The notes: generated by a model from the sequence alone, not told the origin. Counted from the stretch's first letter, positions 1 through 9,059 are shown. The stretch: DNA of 13,233 nt from JAEUNJ01 sp052035955 (GCA_052035955.1 JBPOHD010000137.1:1-13233), one strand, 5' to 3'. Numbers and translations: made by a program.

Positions 1-1
1 C

Positions 2-91
2 GTCGACGCCCTCGTGCTGGCCTTCGACGCCGAGGGGGGCCGGCCGCGCTGCGAGCCCGCCTGCCCGCTGGCGGCGGGGCTGGCCGAGCCG

Positions 92-100
<9 letters not shown>
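2..100 (+). CDS. 3' fragment of an unrecognised gene cut by the window edge
   Basis: One plus-strand frame is open from the window edge and reads like real protein (VDALVLAFDAEG, then Cys- and Ala-rich residues) before it runs into the poly-C tract, where it becomes a meaningless proline stretch. The other two plus frames read as Arg/Pro-rich noise. I do not recognise the family. It does not look like the usual C-terminus of a LivG ATPase, the gene one might expect here. Its true stop is not visible, and because the tract that follows looks artefactual, its adjacency to livH is unsafe. Confidence 0.25.
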
Positions 101-151
<51 letters not shown>

Positions 152-171
152 TGGCTCGTTCAATTCCCCAT

Positions 172-209
172 GGGGGAGCGCTCGCGCTCCCCCTCCCTGG
201 GGGAGGGGG
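172..209 (+). promoter_or_regulatory. Two mutually exclusive hairpins in the livH leader
   Basis: GGGGGAGCG at 172-180 pairs perfectly with CGCTCCCCC at 185-193 around a 4-nt loop. The right arm also belongs to a C-rich block (189-197) that can pair instead with the G-rich block at 199-209. The two folds exclude each other. The purine-rich ribosome binding region of livH (212-222) lies just downstream and could also be captured by the CTCCC block. This may be leader control of livH or simply a GC-rich intergenic repeat; the sequence does not decide. Confidence 0.4.
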
Positions 210-228
210 ATGGGGGGAGGGAGACCCC

Positions 229-1119
229 GTGACAGAGGGTTTCGACTGGCTCTTCCTGCTGGAGATCTCGCTGGCCGGCATCGGCACGGGCGGCCTCTAC
301 GCCCTGACGGCCCTGGCCTTCGTGATGATCTACAAGGCGACCCGGGTGGTGAACCTCGCCATCGGCGAGATGCTGATGATCAGCGCCTACCTGTTCTTCG
401 CCTTCGCCGCGACCATGGAACTGCCCGTCTGGGCGGCGGTCCTGGGGGCGGTGCTGGGCAGCGGCCTGCTCGGCGCTGTGGTGGAGCGGACCATGATCCG
501 GCCCATGCTGGGCGAGGCGCCCATCTCCGTCTTCATGGTCACCGTCGGCCTCTCCTCGATCCTGGTGGGGGCGGTCGAGCTGATCTGGACCGCCGATCCG
601 CGCCGCCTGCCCGAATTCATGCCCACGGACCCGATCATGGTCGGCGAGGCCTTCCTGGCCCCCAAGGTCTTCTATGGCTTCCTGGTCGCGGCGGGCCTGA
701 TCGCCGCCGTGCTGCTGGTCTTCCGCTTCTGGCGCGGCGGCGTCGCCCTGCGCGCCACGGCCTCGGACCAGGCCGCCGCCTATTCCATGGGCATCAACGT
801 GCCGCGGGTCTTCTCGCTGGCCTGGGTGGCGGCGGCCATGATCGCCGCCGTGGCCGGCATCGTCGTCGGGGCGATCGGCGGCATCTCCTCGACCATGGGC
901 GTCTTCGGGCTTTCCGTGCTGGTGGTGGTGATCTTCGGCGGCCTGGACAGCGTGCTGGGCGCCCTGGTCGGCGGGCTGGTGATCGGCCTGGTCGAGGCCC
1001 TGGCCGGCGCCTACCTGGGGGGCGAGTTCAAGATCCTCGCCACCTTCACGCTGCTCGTGCTGATCCTCATGGTGCGGCCCTACGGGCTCTTCGGCACCCA
1101 CGAGATCGAGAGGCTCTGA
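229..1119 (+). CDS. livH: LivH-type permease of a branched-chain amino acid-family (HAAT) ABC importer
   Basis: Inner-membrane permease of 296 aa, the normal LivH length, that would pair with the LivM-type protein encoded next to form the translocation channel. I chose the GTG at 229: a GGGAGG ribosome site lies about 7 nt upstream, and upstream residues (from 151) translate only the hairpin repeat. The protein is almost wholly hydrophobic, with about eight helices. Family marks are the N-terminal NLAIGEMLMISAY segment (compare NFAHGE in LivH), the RATASDQAAAYSMGIN cytoplasmic loop that contacts the ATPase, and the IFGGLDSVLGALVGG helix pair near the C-terminus. It overlaps livM by one base (TGATG), so the two are translationally coupled. 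Substrate is inferred only: neighbours point to a carboxylic acid rather than necessarily leucine. Confidence 0.93.
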   Translation: MTEGFDWLFLLEISLAGIGTGGLYALTALAFVMIYKATRVVNLAIGEMLMISAYLFFAFAATMELPVWAAVLGAVLGSGLLGAVVERTMIRPMLGEAPISVFMVTVGLSSILVGAVELIWTADPRRLPEFMPTDPIMVGEAFLAPKVFYGFLVAAGLIAAVLLVFRFWRGGVALRATASDQAAAYSMGINVPRVFSLAWVAAAMIAAVAGIVVGAIGGISSTMGVFGLSVLVVVIFGGLDSVLGALVGGLVIGLVEALAGAYLGGEFKILATFTLLVLILMVRPYGLFGTHEIERL

Positions 1120-2159
1120 TGCGCATCGGCACGGCCAAGGAAAGCTACGCCGCCGACGAGGCCCTCTTCGACACGGCCACCCAGCGCTTCTGGCTCGGCG
1201 TCCTCGCCCTGGTCCTCGTCGCCTTCCCCTTCGTCGCCAGCCAGTACTGGCTCTACCTGGCCTGCCTCGTCGCCATCAACGTGGCGAGCGCCACCGGGCT
1301 CAACATCCTGACCGGCTACACCGGCCTGGTCAGCCTGGGCCAGGCCGCCTTCATGGGCCTGGGCGCCTACACGGTGGCGATCCTGGAACTGCGCCTGGGC
1401 AGCCCCTTCGCCTTCAACCTGCTGGCCGGCGGCCTGGTGGCCATGGCCGGCGGCGTCCTGGTCGGCATTCCGTCCCTGCGCGTCAAGGGCCTTTACCTGG
1501 CCATCTCCACCATCGCCGCCTCCTTCATCCTGCACTTCGTCTTCGCCAACTGGAAGCCGGTGACGGGCGGCACGGCCGGCCTGTCGCTGCCGCCGGCCAG
1601 CCTGTTCGGCATCCCCCTGGACACCTCCTTCCGCCTCTACTGGCTCATCGTGCCGGTCACCGCGCTGATGCTCGCCGGCGCCGCCAACGTCTTCCGCACC
1701 CGCATCGGCCGCGCCTTCATCGCCATCCGCGACCGGGACATCTCGGCCGAGGTGCTGGGCATCCCGCTGCTGCGCTACAAGCTGCTGTCCTTCGCCCTCT
1801 CGTCCTTCTACGCCGGCGTTGCCGGCGGGCTCTGGGCCTACTTCTTCCGCGTCGTGACGCCGGAGAGCTTCCCCCTCGTCATGTCCATCTTCTTCCTGGC
1901 CGCCATCATCGTCGGCGGCATGGGCAGCATCCTCGGCGGCATCCTCGGCGCGATCTTCATGACCATGGTCCCCGAGGTGCTCAAGATCGTGGTCGGCTGG
2001 CTGCCCCTGGGCGAGCACATGGGCGTCGTGCTGTCGCCGGTGCGCACCATGGTCTTCGGCGGCCTCATCGTCGGCTTCCTGATCTTCGAGCCCCACGGGC
2101 TGGCGGAGATCTGGCGCCGGACCCGGCGGTTTTTTCACCTGTGGCCCTTCAGGACATAG
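1119..2159 (+). CDS. livM: LivM-type permease of a HAAT-family ABC importer
   Basis: Second inner-membrane permease, 346 aa. ATG at 1119 overlaps the livH stop as TGATG, with GAGAGG 5 nt upstream. A soluble stretch of about 25 residues precedes the first helix. Family marks are the NILTGYTGLVSLGQAAFMGLGAY block (LivM consensus GYxGxxSLGQAAFMGxGAY) near residues 65-90, the LRVKGLYLAISTIA segment, and the EAA-like cytoplasmic loop TRIGRAFIAIRDRDISAEVLGI that docks on the ATPase subunits. The C-terminal FGGLIVGFLIFEPHGLAEIW is also typical. The binding protein gene begins 22 nt after its stop with its own strong ribosome site. No frameshift or missing segment is visible. Confidence 0.94.
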   Translation: MRIGTAKESYAADEALFDTATQRFWLGVLALVLVAFPFVASQYWLYLACLVAINVASATGLNILTGYTGLVSLGQAAFMGLGAYTVAILELRLGSPFAFNLLAGGLVAMAGGVLVGIPSLRVKGLYLAISTIAASFILHFVFANWKPVTGGTAGLSLPPASLFGIPLDTSFRLYWLIVPVTALMLAGAANVFRTRIGRAFIAIRDRDISAEVLGIPLLRYKLLSFALSSFYAGVAGGLWAYFFRVVTPESFPLVMSIFFLAAIIVGGMGSILGGILGAIFMTMVPEVLKIVVGWLPLGEHMGVVLSPVRTMVFGGLIVGFLIFEPHGLAEIWRRTRRFFHLWPFRT

Positions 2160-2181
2160 GTTCATTGACGGAGGAGAAGAC

Positions 2182-3342
2182 ATGAAATCAACGAAGTGGT
2201 TAGGCGGCCTGCTGGCCGCCGCGAGCCTCGCGCTGGCACCCGCCGCCCAGGCCCAGGAGGACATCGTCATCGGGGGGTCCATCCCCATGACCGGCGTCTT
2301 CGCCTTCGCCGGCATCGGCATCAACGCCGGCATCCAGGACTACGTGAAGATCGTCAACGACGCCGGCGGCATCAAGGGGCGCAAGGTCCGCTACGTGCCG
2401 GAGGACACGGGCTACAAGGTCGATGCCTCGGTGGCCGCCTTCAAGAAGATCACCAGCCAGAACACGGTGAACCTCTACTACGGCGACTCGACGGCCTTCG
2501 CCAAGACCATCAACCCGGAACTGGACCGCCTGGGCACCATCCTGATGGCCGGCGCCTCCTTCGCCACCGAGATCAACGACCCGAAGAAGTACCCGAACCA
2601 GTTCCTGGTGGGCCCCGACTACACGGAAATGATCGGCATCCTGCTGCGCCACGTCGCCAAGGAAAAGCCCGGCGCCAAGGTGGCCTTCGTCTATTCCGAC
2701 ACCGAGTTCGGCCGCGATCCCATCGACGAGGGCGAGGCCCTGGCCAAGAAGTTGGGCCTCAACGTCTCCGGCAAGATCATGACGCCGCCGGGCAGCGTGG
2801 ACGTGTCCACCGAGATCATCAAGCTGCGCCGCGCCGATCCCGACTACACCATCTTCCACGGCTACGTGCTGGCGCCCATCCCCGAGTTCATCCTCCAGGG
2901 CCGCAAGCAGGGCATGAAGAGCCACTTCATGGGCACCTTCTGGTCCATGGACAACTCCATGGTCATGAAGATGGGCGAGGCCGCCGACGGCTTCATGGGC
3001 GTCATGCCCTTCCGCTACTACTACGAGACCGACGCCAAGGCGCCCAACCTGGACCGCATCCGCAAGATGCGTCCCGAGTACCAGAGCAACGCCTACATGC
3101 AGGGCTTCCTGACCGCCATGCTGTTCACCGAGGCGGCCAGGCGCACCCTGGACGCGGGCAAGCCCCTGGACGGCAGGAACCTGAAGGCCGCCCTGAACAG
3201 CATCAAGAACTTCGACACGGGCGGCGTGGTCGGCGTGCCCATCACCATCCGCGGCAATTCCATCCCGGTCGGCCGCATCTACCGCTTCGAGGCGAAGCAG
3301 CAGAAGATGGTGCCGGCCTCCGACTGGATCCACCTGGATTGA
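2182..3342 (+). CDS. livK: Periplasmic substrate-binding protein of the HAAT ABC importer
   Basis: Protein of 386 aa with a Sec signal peptide: MKSTK, a hydrophobic core over residues 7-19, and a predicted signal peptidase I cut after AQA at residue 24. A GGAGGAG ribosome site ends 5 nt before the ATG. The mature protein opens with IVIGGSIPMTG, followed by NDAGGIKGRKVRYVPEDTGYK, the standard first lobe of type I periplasmic binding proteins (Leu/Ile/Val-binding family). The second lobe carries KVAFVYSDTEFGRD. It would capture the ligand in the periplasm and deliver it to the LivH/LivM pair. Ligand identity cannot be read from the sequence. The downstream CoA ligase makes a fatty, aromatic or alicyclic acid plausible, but an amino acid remains possible. 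Confidence 0.9.
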   Translation: MKSTKWLGGLLAAASLALAPAAQAQEDIVIGGSIPMTGVFAFAGIGINAGIQDYVKIVNDAGGIKGRKVRYVPEDTGYKVDASVAAFKKITSQNTVNLYYGDSTAFAKTINPELDRLGTILMAGASFATEINDPKKYPNQFLVGPDYTEMIGILLRHVAKEKPGAKVAFVYSDTEFGRDPIDEGEALAKKLGLNVSGKIMTPPGSVDVSTEIIKLRRADPDYTIFHGYVLAPIPEFILQGRKQGMKSHFMGTFWSMDNSMVMKMGEAADGFMGVMPFRYYYETDAKAPNLDRIRKMRPEYQSNAYMQGFLTAMLFTEAARRTLDAGKPLDGRNLKAALNSIKNFDTGGVVGVPITIRGNSIPVGRIYRFEAKQQKMVPASDWIHLD

Positions 3343-3397
3343 GGACGGGCCCGGAGATCCCGCCGATGCGGCGCAAAGGCGCAGGGGTGGCGCGAAG

Positions 3398-3432
3398 GGG
3401 AGGGGCGTGGCCGGTCGACGCCGTCCCCTCCC
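3398..3432 (+). promoter_or_regulatory. GC-rich hairpin between livK and livF
   Basis: GGGAGGGG at 3398-3405 pairs perfectly with CCCCTCCC at 3425-3432, and the intervening 19 nt can add a few further pairs. No U-tract follows, so it is not a canonical intrinsic terminator. It lies in the only long gap (130 nt) inside the transporter operon and could stabilise the upstream mRNA end or reduce read-through to livF. Confidence 0.4.
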
Positions 3433-3472
3433 GCGTCTGCGCGCGTCCGCGCCGCGTGACGGTTCGCATGGA

Positions 3473-4285
<813 letters not shown>

Positions 4286-4301
4286 GTTCGAAGGGCCTGC
4301 C

Positions 4302-6113
4302 TTGACCAACTTCCTTCCTGAACTGACCCTCCCGCAGATGCTGCGCGAGCAGGCGCGCCGGCAGCCGCGCCGCATCGCCATCCGGCAGAAGGACTTCGGC
4401 ATCTGGAACCCCATCGACTGGGAGACCTATTACCGCCGGGCCTGCCATTTCGGACTCGGCCTGCACGCCCTGGGACTGGGGGCCCGGGGCCACGTCGGCG
4501 TCATCTCCGAGAACCGGCTGGAATGGGTCCTGGCCCAGATGGGCACCGGGCTGGTCGGCTCGGTCACCGTCGGCGTCTATCCGACCAGCCCGACCAACGA
4601 GGTGGCCTACGTGCTCGGCCATGCCGACGTGGAGATCGTCGTCTGCGAGGACCAGGAGCAGACCGACAAGGTGCTCGCCGCCCTGGCGGACCTGCCGCGG
4701 CTGCGCAGGATCGTCGTGATGGAGAAGAAGGGCCTGCGCAACACGCCGGAGGAGCACCGGGACAAGGTGATCTCCTTCGCCGAGGTGGAGGCCCTGGGGG
4801 CCGGGCACGCGGCCATCCACCGGCAACTGGTGGAGGAGGTGCTGGAGGCCCAGCGCCTCGAGGAGGTGGCGCTGATGATCTACACCTCGGGCTCCACCGG
4901 CAAGCCCAAGGGCGCCATGATCACCTATGCCAACATCCGCGCCGTGACGCCCGGCATCGCCGACCGCCTGGGGCTGGATGCCGGCACCACCCACCTGTCC
5001 TACCTGCCCCTGTGCCACGTGGCCGAGCAGATGCTGACCACCTTCGTGCCCGTCTACCTGGGATCCCGGGTGAATTTCGGCGAATCCATCCGCACCGTCC
5101 AGGAGGATCTGCGGGAGGTGGCGCCCTCCATGTTCCTCGGCGTGCCGCGCATCTGGGAAAAGCTCCATGCCGCCATCAGCATCAAGGTCCAGGAGACGGG
5201 GCGGCTGCGCCAGGCCCTGTTCCGGCGCGGCCTGGCGGCCTGCGAGCCCTTCGCCGAGAAGTCGGCCGGACAGCGCGGCCCCGGCGAGCGGCTGGTCTTC
5301 GCCTTCTGGTACTGGCTGGTCTTCCGGGCCCTGCAGAACTTCATCGGCCTGCGCCGGGCGAAAATCGCCCTCACCGGCGCGGCGCCCATCCCGCCGGCCG
5401 TCATCCGCTTCTTCCGCACCCTGGGCGTGCCCCTGGTGGAGGTCTACGGGCTCACCGAATCCACGGGCATGATCACCGGCCAGCATCCCGACCGGGTCCG
5501 CCTCGGCACGGTGGGGGAGGCCATCCTCGACATGGAGCACCGGCTGTCCGCCGAGGGCGAGCTGCAGGTCCGCGGCGGCATGGTCTTCGCCGGCTACTAC
5601 AAGAACCCGGAGGCCACCGCCGGGGCCATCGTGGACGGCTGGCTGCATACCGGCGACGTGGTGAAGGAGGAGGGCGGCCAGATCCGCATCGTGGACCGCC
5701 TGAAGGACATCATGATCACCGCCGGCGGCAAGAACCTGACGCCCTCGGAGATCGAGAACGCCATGAAGGGGAGCCCCTACGTTAAGGAATGCATCATCGT
5801 CGCCGACGGCCGGCGCTTCGTCTCGGCCCTGGTCCAGCTCGACTTCGAGACCGTCGGCCAGTGGGCCGAGGCCCGCGGGATCGCCTTCACCCATTTCCGC
5901 TCCCTGGCCGAGCATCCGGCGGTCCGCGAACTGGTCCAGGCCGAGGTCGACCGGGGCAATGCCCAATTGGCCGAAGTGGCGCGCATCCGTCGCTTCCATC
6001 TCCTGACCAAGGAGCTGGACCATGACGACGGCGAGGTGACGGCGACCATGAAGGTGAGGCGCTCCAGCATCTACAAGGCCTACGGCGCGGAGATCGAGGC
6101 GCTTTACCGCTGA
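4302..6113 (+). CDS. Long-chain-type acyl-CoA synthetase (AMP-forming)
   Basis: Cytoplasmic ligase of 603 aa in the ANL superfamily, closest in style to the COG1022 long-chain fatty acid-CoA ligases. It would adenylate a carboxylic acid with ATP and form its CoA thioester. Visible motifs are the P-loop YTSGSTGKPKG (194-204), VYGLTESTG (381-389), GWLHTGDVV (446-454), DRLKDIMITAGGKN (465-478) and the C-terminal lysine region EVTATMKVRR with K584 as the likely adenylation lysine. The start is TTG with AAGGG 6 nt upstream. An ATG at 4282, overlapping the livF stop as ATGA, leads only to a 7-codon frame, so a small indel at the 5' end is a minor possibility. Its place directly after livF suggests it activates what the importer brings in. 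Chain length or ring specificity is not readable. Confidence 0.92.
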   Translation: MTNFLPELTLPQMLREQARRQPRRIAIRQKDFGIWNPIDWETYYRRACHFGLGLHALGLGARGHVGVISENRLEWVLAQMGTGLVGSVTVGVYPTSPTNEVAYVLGHADVEIVVCEDQEQTDKVLAALADLPRLRRIVVMEKKGLRNTPEEHRDKVISFAEVEALGAGHAAIHRQLVEEVLEAQRLEEVALMIYTSGSTGKPKGAMITYANIRAVTPGIADRLGLDAGTTHLSYLPLCHVAEQMLTTFVPVYLGSRVNFGESIRTVQEDLREVAPSMFLGVPRIWEKLHAAISIKVQETGRLRQALFRRGLAACEPFAEKSAGQRGPGERLVFAFWYWLVFRALQNFIGLRRAKIALTGAAPIPPAVIRFFRTLGVPLVEVYGLTESTGMITGQHPDRVRLGTVGEAILDMEHRLSAEGELQVRGGMVFAGYYKNPEATAGAIVDGWLHTGDVVKEEGGQIRIVDRLKDIMITAGGKNLTPSEIENAMKGSPYVKECIIVADGRRFVSALVQLDFETVGQWAEARGIAFTHFRSLAEHPAVRELVQAEVDRGNAQLAEVARIRRFHLLTKELDHDDGEVTATMKVRRSSIYKAYGAEIEALYR

Positions 6114-6132
6114 ACGCCCGAGCGGTTATCCT
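6103..6132 (+). promoter_or_regulatory. Possible sigma-70 promoter and small hairpin before the ankyrin gene
   Basis: TTTACC (6103-6108), an 18-nt spacer and TATCCT (6127-6132) form a modest promoter candidate about 57 nt before the ankyrin gene start. The same stretch contains ACCGCT/AGCGGT (6106-6111 with 6121-6126), a 6-bp stem straddling the synthetase stop. Each box matches consensus at only four of six positions. Confidence 0.25.
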
Positions 6133-6188
6133 GCGGCCCTGCCGCCCGCCGCCGACCAACCCGCCTCCCCATCCCGGAGCAATCCGCC

Positions 6189-7070
6189 ATGCGCGAAATC
6201 CGCCACATGCGCAACATGATCGTCGTCGCGGCGGTCCTGCTCGGCCTGGCCCTCCTGACCCGCCTTCCCGGCTGTTCCTCGTCCACGCTGCCGCCGGAAC
6301 TGCGCGTCGAGCTGGCGGAACTGATGGCCACCGCCGGATTGCCCCACGGCCCGGCCGCCGGGAGTTTCGACACGTCGGTCCTGACCCAGGGCCACCTGGA
6401 CGAGCTGTTGCGCACCGGGGCCGGCAACGTTTCCCCCGGCCTGATCCGCTGGCTCCTGGAGCGCAAGGCCAATCCCTACATCGCCGACCGCCAGGGCAGG
6501 ACGCCGCTGCATCTGGCCGCCGCCGGCAAGTCCGCGGAAACGGTGGCCCTGCTGCTCGAGCGCAAGGCCGATCCCAACGCCCGGGACCACGAGGGCCGCA
6601 CCCCGCTGCATTACGCGGCCATGGAATCGGCCGAGGTCACCGCCGCGCTGCTGAAGGCCGGCGCCAGGGCGGAGACGCGGGACGACGCCGGCAGCACGGC
6701 CCTGCTGCTTTCCCGCTGCGCCGCCTGCGTCCAAGCCCTGCTGGGCGCGGGCGCCGACGGGTCGGCCCGCGACAGGGAGGGCAGGACGGCCCTGCACCTG
6801 GCCGCCCGGCGCCGGGACGTGGCGATGGTGGAACTGCTGCTGGGCAAGGGGACGTCGGTCGATGCGGCCGACGCCCGGGGGCAGACGCCGCTCCACTACG
6901 CCGCCGCCGAAGGCTATGGCAAGACGGTCGAACTGCTGCTGGCGAAGGGGGCCAATACGGAGCTGCCGGACGGCGCCGGCAACCTGCCCCGCGACCTGGC
7001 ATCCCGGGGTGGGCACCGCTTCATCGTCCAGGCCCTGGGCGGCGCCGACGCGGAGGCGCCCGCCGAATGA
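6189..7070 (+). CDS. Membrane-anchored or lipidated ankyrin-repeat protein
   Basis: Protein of 293 aa. The N-terminus has basic residues, a hydrophobic segment (11-23) and TRLPGC with Cys29, so it is either a lipoprotein with an imperfect lipobox (Pro at -2) or a protein anchored by one helix; both place the rest in the periplasm. From about residue 84 it consists of ankyrin repeats: a partial first repeat, then clear units opening with GRTPLHLAA (103), GRTPLHYAA, GSTALLLS, GRTALHLAA, GQTPLHYAA and a degenerate last unit GNLPRDLAS. Ankyrin stacks bind partner proteins; no enzyme domain is present. The third full repeat has RCAACVQ, a Cys pair that could form a disulfide. The start has GGAG 9 nt upstream. 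The stop overlaps the next start (ATGA), so it is co-translated with the propeller gene, its likely partner. Function unknown. Confidence 0.85.
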   Translation: MREIRHMRNMIVVAAVLLGLALLTRLPGCSSSTLPPELRVELAELMATAGLPHGPAAGSFDTSVLTQGHLDELLRTGAGNVSPGLIRWLLERKANPYIADRQGRTPLHLAAAGKSAETVALLLERKADPNARDHEGRTPLHYAAMESAEVTAALLKAGARAETRDDAGSTALLLSRCAACVQALLGAGADGSARDREGRTALHLAARRRDVAMVELLLGKGTSVDAADARGQTPLHYAAAEGYGKTVELLLAKGANTELPDGAGNLPRDLASRGGHRFIVQALGGADAEAPAE

Positions 7071-8239
7071 ACGCCCGGCGGCTTGCCCTGGCGCTGGCGG
7101 TCCTCGCCGCGCCCTTCGCCGGGGCCCAGGTGCCCGCGCCGATGCCGCGGATGGTGGCGGAATTCCGGGAGCCGGAGCTCAAGGCCGTGGTCCAGGTCGA
7201 CGTCAGCGACGACGGTCGCTACGTCGCCGCCCTGGCCGGCGACGAGGTCGTGCTCTGGGACCTGGGAAAGCAGAAACCGCTGATCCGCTTCAAGGGCGAG
7301 GTGGACGGCGACCGGAGCACCGTGCTGCGCTTCAGCCCCGACGGGGAATTCCTGGCGGTGGCCTGGTTCAGCGGCGAGGTGGATCTGCTCGAGACCCGCA
7401 ACGGCCTGCGCCTGGCGCGCCTTTCCGGCATGGGCAAGGGAAGGCAATGGCCGGTCTTTGCGCCGGATTCCCGTCGCCTGGCGCTGGCGAACTGCCGGGA
7501 GGGGCCTTTCGCCGTCTGGGAGCTGAAGGGCCTGGCGCGGCCCGGCTGGTTCAGCCGGCAACTCAGGAAATGGCGCGGCCCCCTGGAGGTTCCGCCAGCG
7601 GTCGGCCCCGTCGCCGGGGCCCGGCGGGAGGCGGTATGCCGCCTGCGCTTCTCGGACGACGGAAGTCGGCTCTTCGGCACCACGGCGGGCGGCGCCCTCT
7701 ATGCCTGGGAGGCGGGACTGGGCGGCAGCGGCATCACCCTGGCCGAGGCCGGCGTCGAGGCGGCGGACGGCCGCGGCCACCGGGCCGTCACGGCCCGCGG
7801 CGTCATGAACCTCAACACCCGGGAGCTGCTGACCCAGCCCCCGGTCCAGTTCTCCGGCCGCCTGCAGTTCGCCGGCTTCACCAGCGACGGCGGCACCGCC
7901 TTCATCGCCAGCAGCGGCGGGTTCGCCATCATGGACGGCGACACCGGCCGGGAGTACGAGGCCTTCGCCAGTTGCCGGCTCAATGCCAGGGACTCGGCGG
8001 GGCCGTTCGTGAACGGGGCCGACTGGTTCATCCGGATCTGCGCCGGACGGCCCGAACTGGCGGTCTGGAACCTTCGCCGGGGCGAGCCCATCCTGGAAAT
8101 GCCCCTCGAGAAGGCGACCGAGAAATCGGACCGCTGGGCCATCGAGCACGTGGCCGCCCACGCCAGCGCCGCCTCCGGGCTCCTCGTCACCGGCGGGCCG
8201 GATGGCATCGTGCGGGTCTGGAAACCCGTCTTCAAGTAA
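7067..8239 (+). CDS. Secreted WD40-like beta-propeller protein
   Basis: Protein of 390 aa with a signal peptide (MNARRLALALAVLAAPFAGA, likely cut near residues 20-21), hence periplasmic. Blade-like repeats occur about every 45-60 residues: SDDGRYVAALAGDEVVLWDL (47-66), FSPDGEFLAVAW (89-100), FAPDSRRLAL...FAVWEL (131-153), FSDDGSRLFGTT...LYAWEA (195-216), FTSDGGTAFIAS (271-282), a block ending LAVWNL (331-336) and SGLLVTGGPDGIVRVWKP (370-387). Seven units would close a seven-bladed propeller. No catalytic domain is visible, so a scaffold or binding role is likely. The start overlaps the ankyrin stop as ATGA, and GGAGG lies 10 nt upstream. The crotonase gene follows after 19 nt, so the pair sits between two CoA-metabolism genes. 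Confidence 0.82.
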   Translation: MNARRLALALAVLAAPFAGAQVPAPMPRMVAEFREPELKAVVQVDVSDDGRYVAALAGDEVVLWDLGKQKPLIRFKGEVDGDRSTVLRFSPDGEFLAVAWFSGEVDLLETRNGLRLARLSGMGKGRQWPVFAPDSRRLALANCREGPFAVWELKGLARPGWFSRQLRKWRGPLEVPPAVGPVAGARREAVCRLRFSDDGSRLFGTTAGGALYAWEAGLGGSGITLAEAGVEAADGRGHRAVTARGVMNLNTRELLTQPPVQFSGRLQFAGFTSDGGTAFIASSGGFAIMDGDTGREYEAFASCRLNARDSAGPFVNGADWFIRICAGRPELAVWNLRRGEPILEMPLEKATEKSDRWAIEHVAAHASAASGLLVTGGPDGIVRVWKPVFK

Positions 8240-8258
8240 ACCCCTCAGGAGGAGAGAC

Positions 8259-9059
8259 ATGAGCAACGATACGGTCGTCGTGACGCGGGAGGGCGCCATC
8301 GCCTTCCTGACCCTCAATCGGCCCGCGGCCCTGAACGCCCTGGACATCGGGATGACCATGGCCCTGTCGGAGGCCACGTCCCTCCTCGAGTCGGACGAGG
8401 CCGTCCGCTGCGTCGTCCTCCGGGGCGCCGGCGAACACTTCATGGCCGGTGGCGACATCAAGCACTTCCACAAGGGCCTCGAGGACCCCCCCGCCCAGCG
8501 CCGGCAGCAGTTCGAGCGCATGATCGGCGAGGTCCATGCCTCCGTCATCCGCCTGCGCCGCATGCCCAAGCCCGTGGTGGCCAGCGTCCGCGGCGCCGTC
8601 GCCGGCTTCGGGCTTTCGCTGATGAACGCCTGCGACCTGGCCATCGCCGCCGACAACGCCTACTTCACGCTGGCCTACTGCCACATCGGCACCACCCCGG
8701 ACGGCGGCGGCACCTACGGCCTGCCGCGCCTGGTGGGCCTCAAGCAGGCCATGGAGATCGCCCTCCTGGGCGACCGCTTCGACGCCGCCCGCGCCCTTTC
8801 CCTGGGCCTCGTGAACAGCGTCGTTCCGGCGGCCGACCTGGAGGCCGAGACCCTGGCCCTGGCCCGGCGCCTGGCCAAGGGACCGACCCTGGCCTACGGC
8901 CGCACCAAGCGGCTGATCAACGAGTCCCTGAACCACGGCCTGACCGGGCAGCTGCTGGCCGAGCAGGACAGCTTCGCCGCCTCCGCCCTCACCGCAGACT
9001 TCGCCGAGGGCGTGCGCGCCTTCGTGGAGAAGCGCAAGCCCCACTTCCGCGGCGCCTGA
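8259..9059 (+). CDS. Crotonase-fold (enoyl-CoA hydratase/isomerase family) enzyme with atypical active site
   Basis: Cytoplasmic protein of 266 aa, normal crotonase length. The ATG at 8259 has a strong AGGAGG site. Oxyanion-hole elements are present: HFMAGGDIK (60-68) and RGAVAGFGLSL (111-121). By comparison with classical enoyl-CoA hydratase the two catalytic glutamates are replaced: the GGGCE position aligns with Ser120, and the second, in FGxPE, with Tyr140. An Asp is present in IGTTPDGGGTYGLPRLVG (Asp148), the arrangement seen in PaaG-type isomerases and related crotonases. It is thus more likely an acyl-CoA isomerase, or another crotonase reaction, than a true hydratase. With the synthetase and importer it fits breakdown of an imported acid. 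It is the last plus-strand gene before the change in DNA character. Confidence 0.88.
   Translation: MSNDTVVVTREGAIAFLTLNRPAALNALDIGMTMALSEATSLLESDEAVRCVVLRGAGEHFMAGGDIKHFHKGLEDPPAQRRQQFERMIGEVHASVIRLRRMPKPVVASVRGAVAGFGLSLMNACDLAIAADNAYFTLAYCHIGTTPDGGGTYGLPRLVGLKQAMEIALLGDRFDAARALSLGLVNSVVPAADLEAETLALARRLAKGPTLAYGRTKRLINESLNHGLTGQLLAEQDSFAASALTADFAEGVRAFVEKRKPHFRGA

Noticed and set aside
160..1101. Long minus-strand open frames opposite livH and the other plus-strand genes (also 1080-2333, 2200-3519, 4248-6023, 6126-7016, 6914-8656)
   Set aside because: They are His/Gln/Gly/Asp-rich or otherwise composition-driven translations antisense to well-supported genes; high GC suppresses stop codons. 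No family motifs.
210..1118. Upstream extension of the livM frame to 210
   Set aside because: It reads as Arg/Gly/Pro-rich shadow of livH. The true livM start at 1119 has a ribosome site and overlaps the livH stop.
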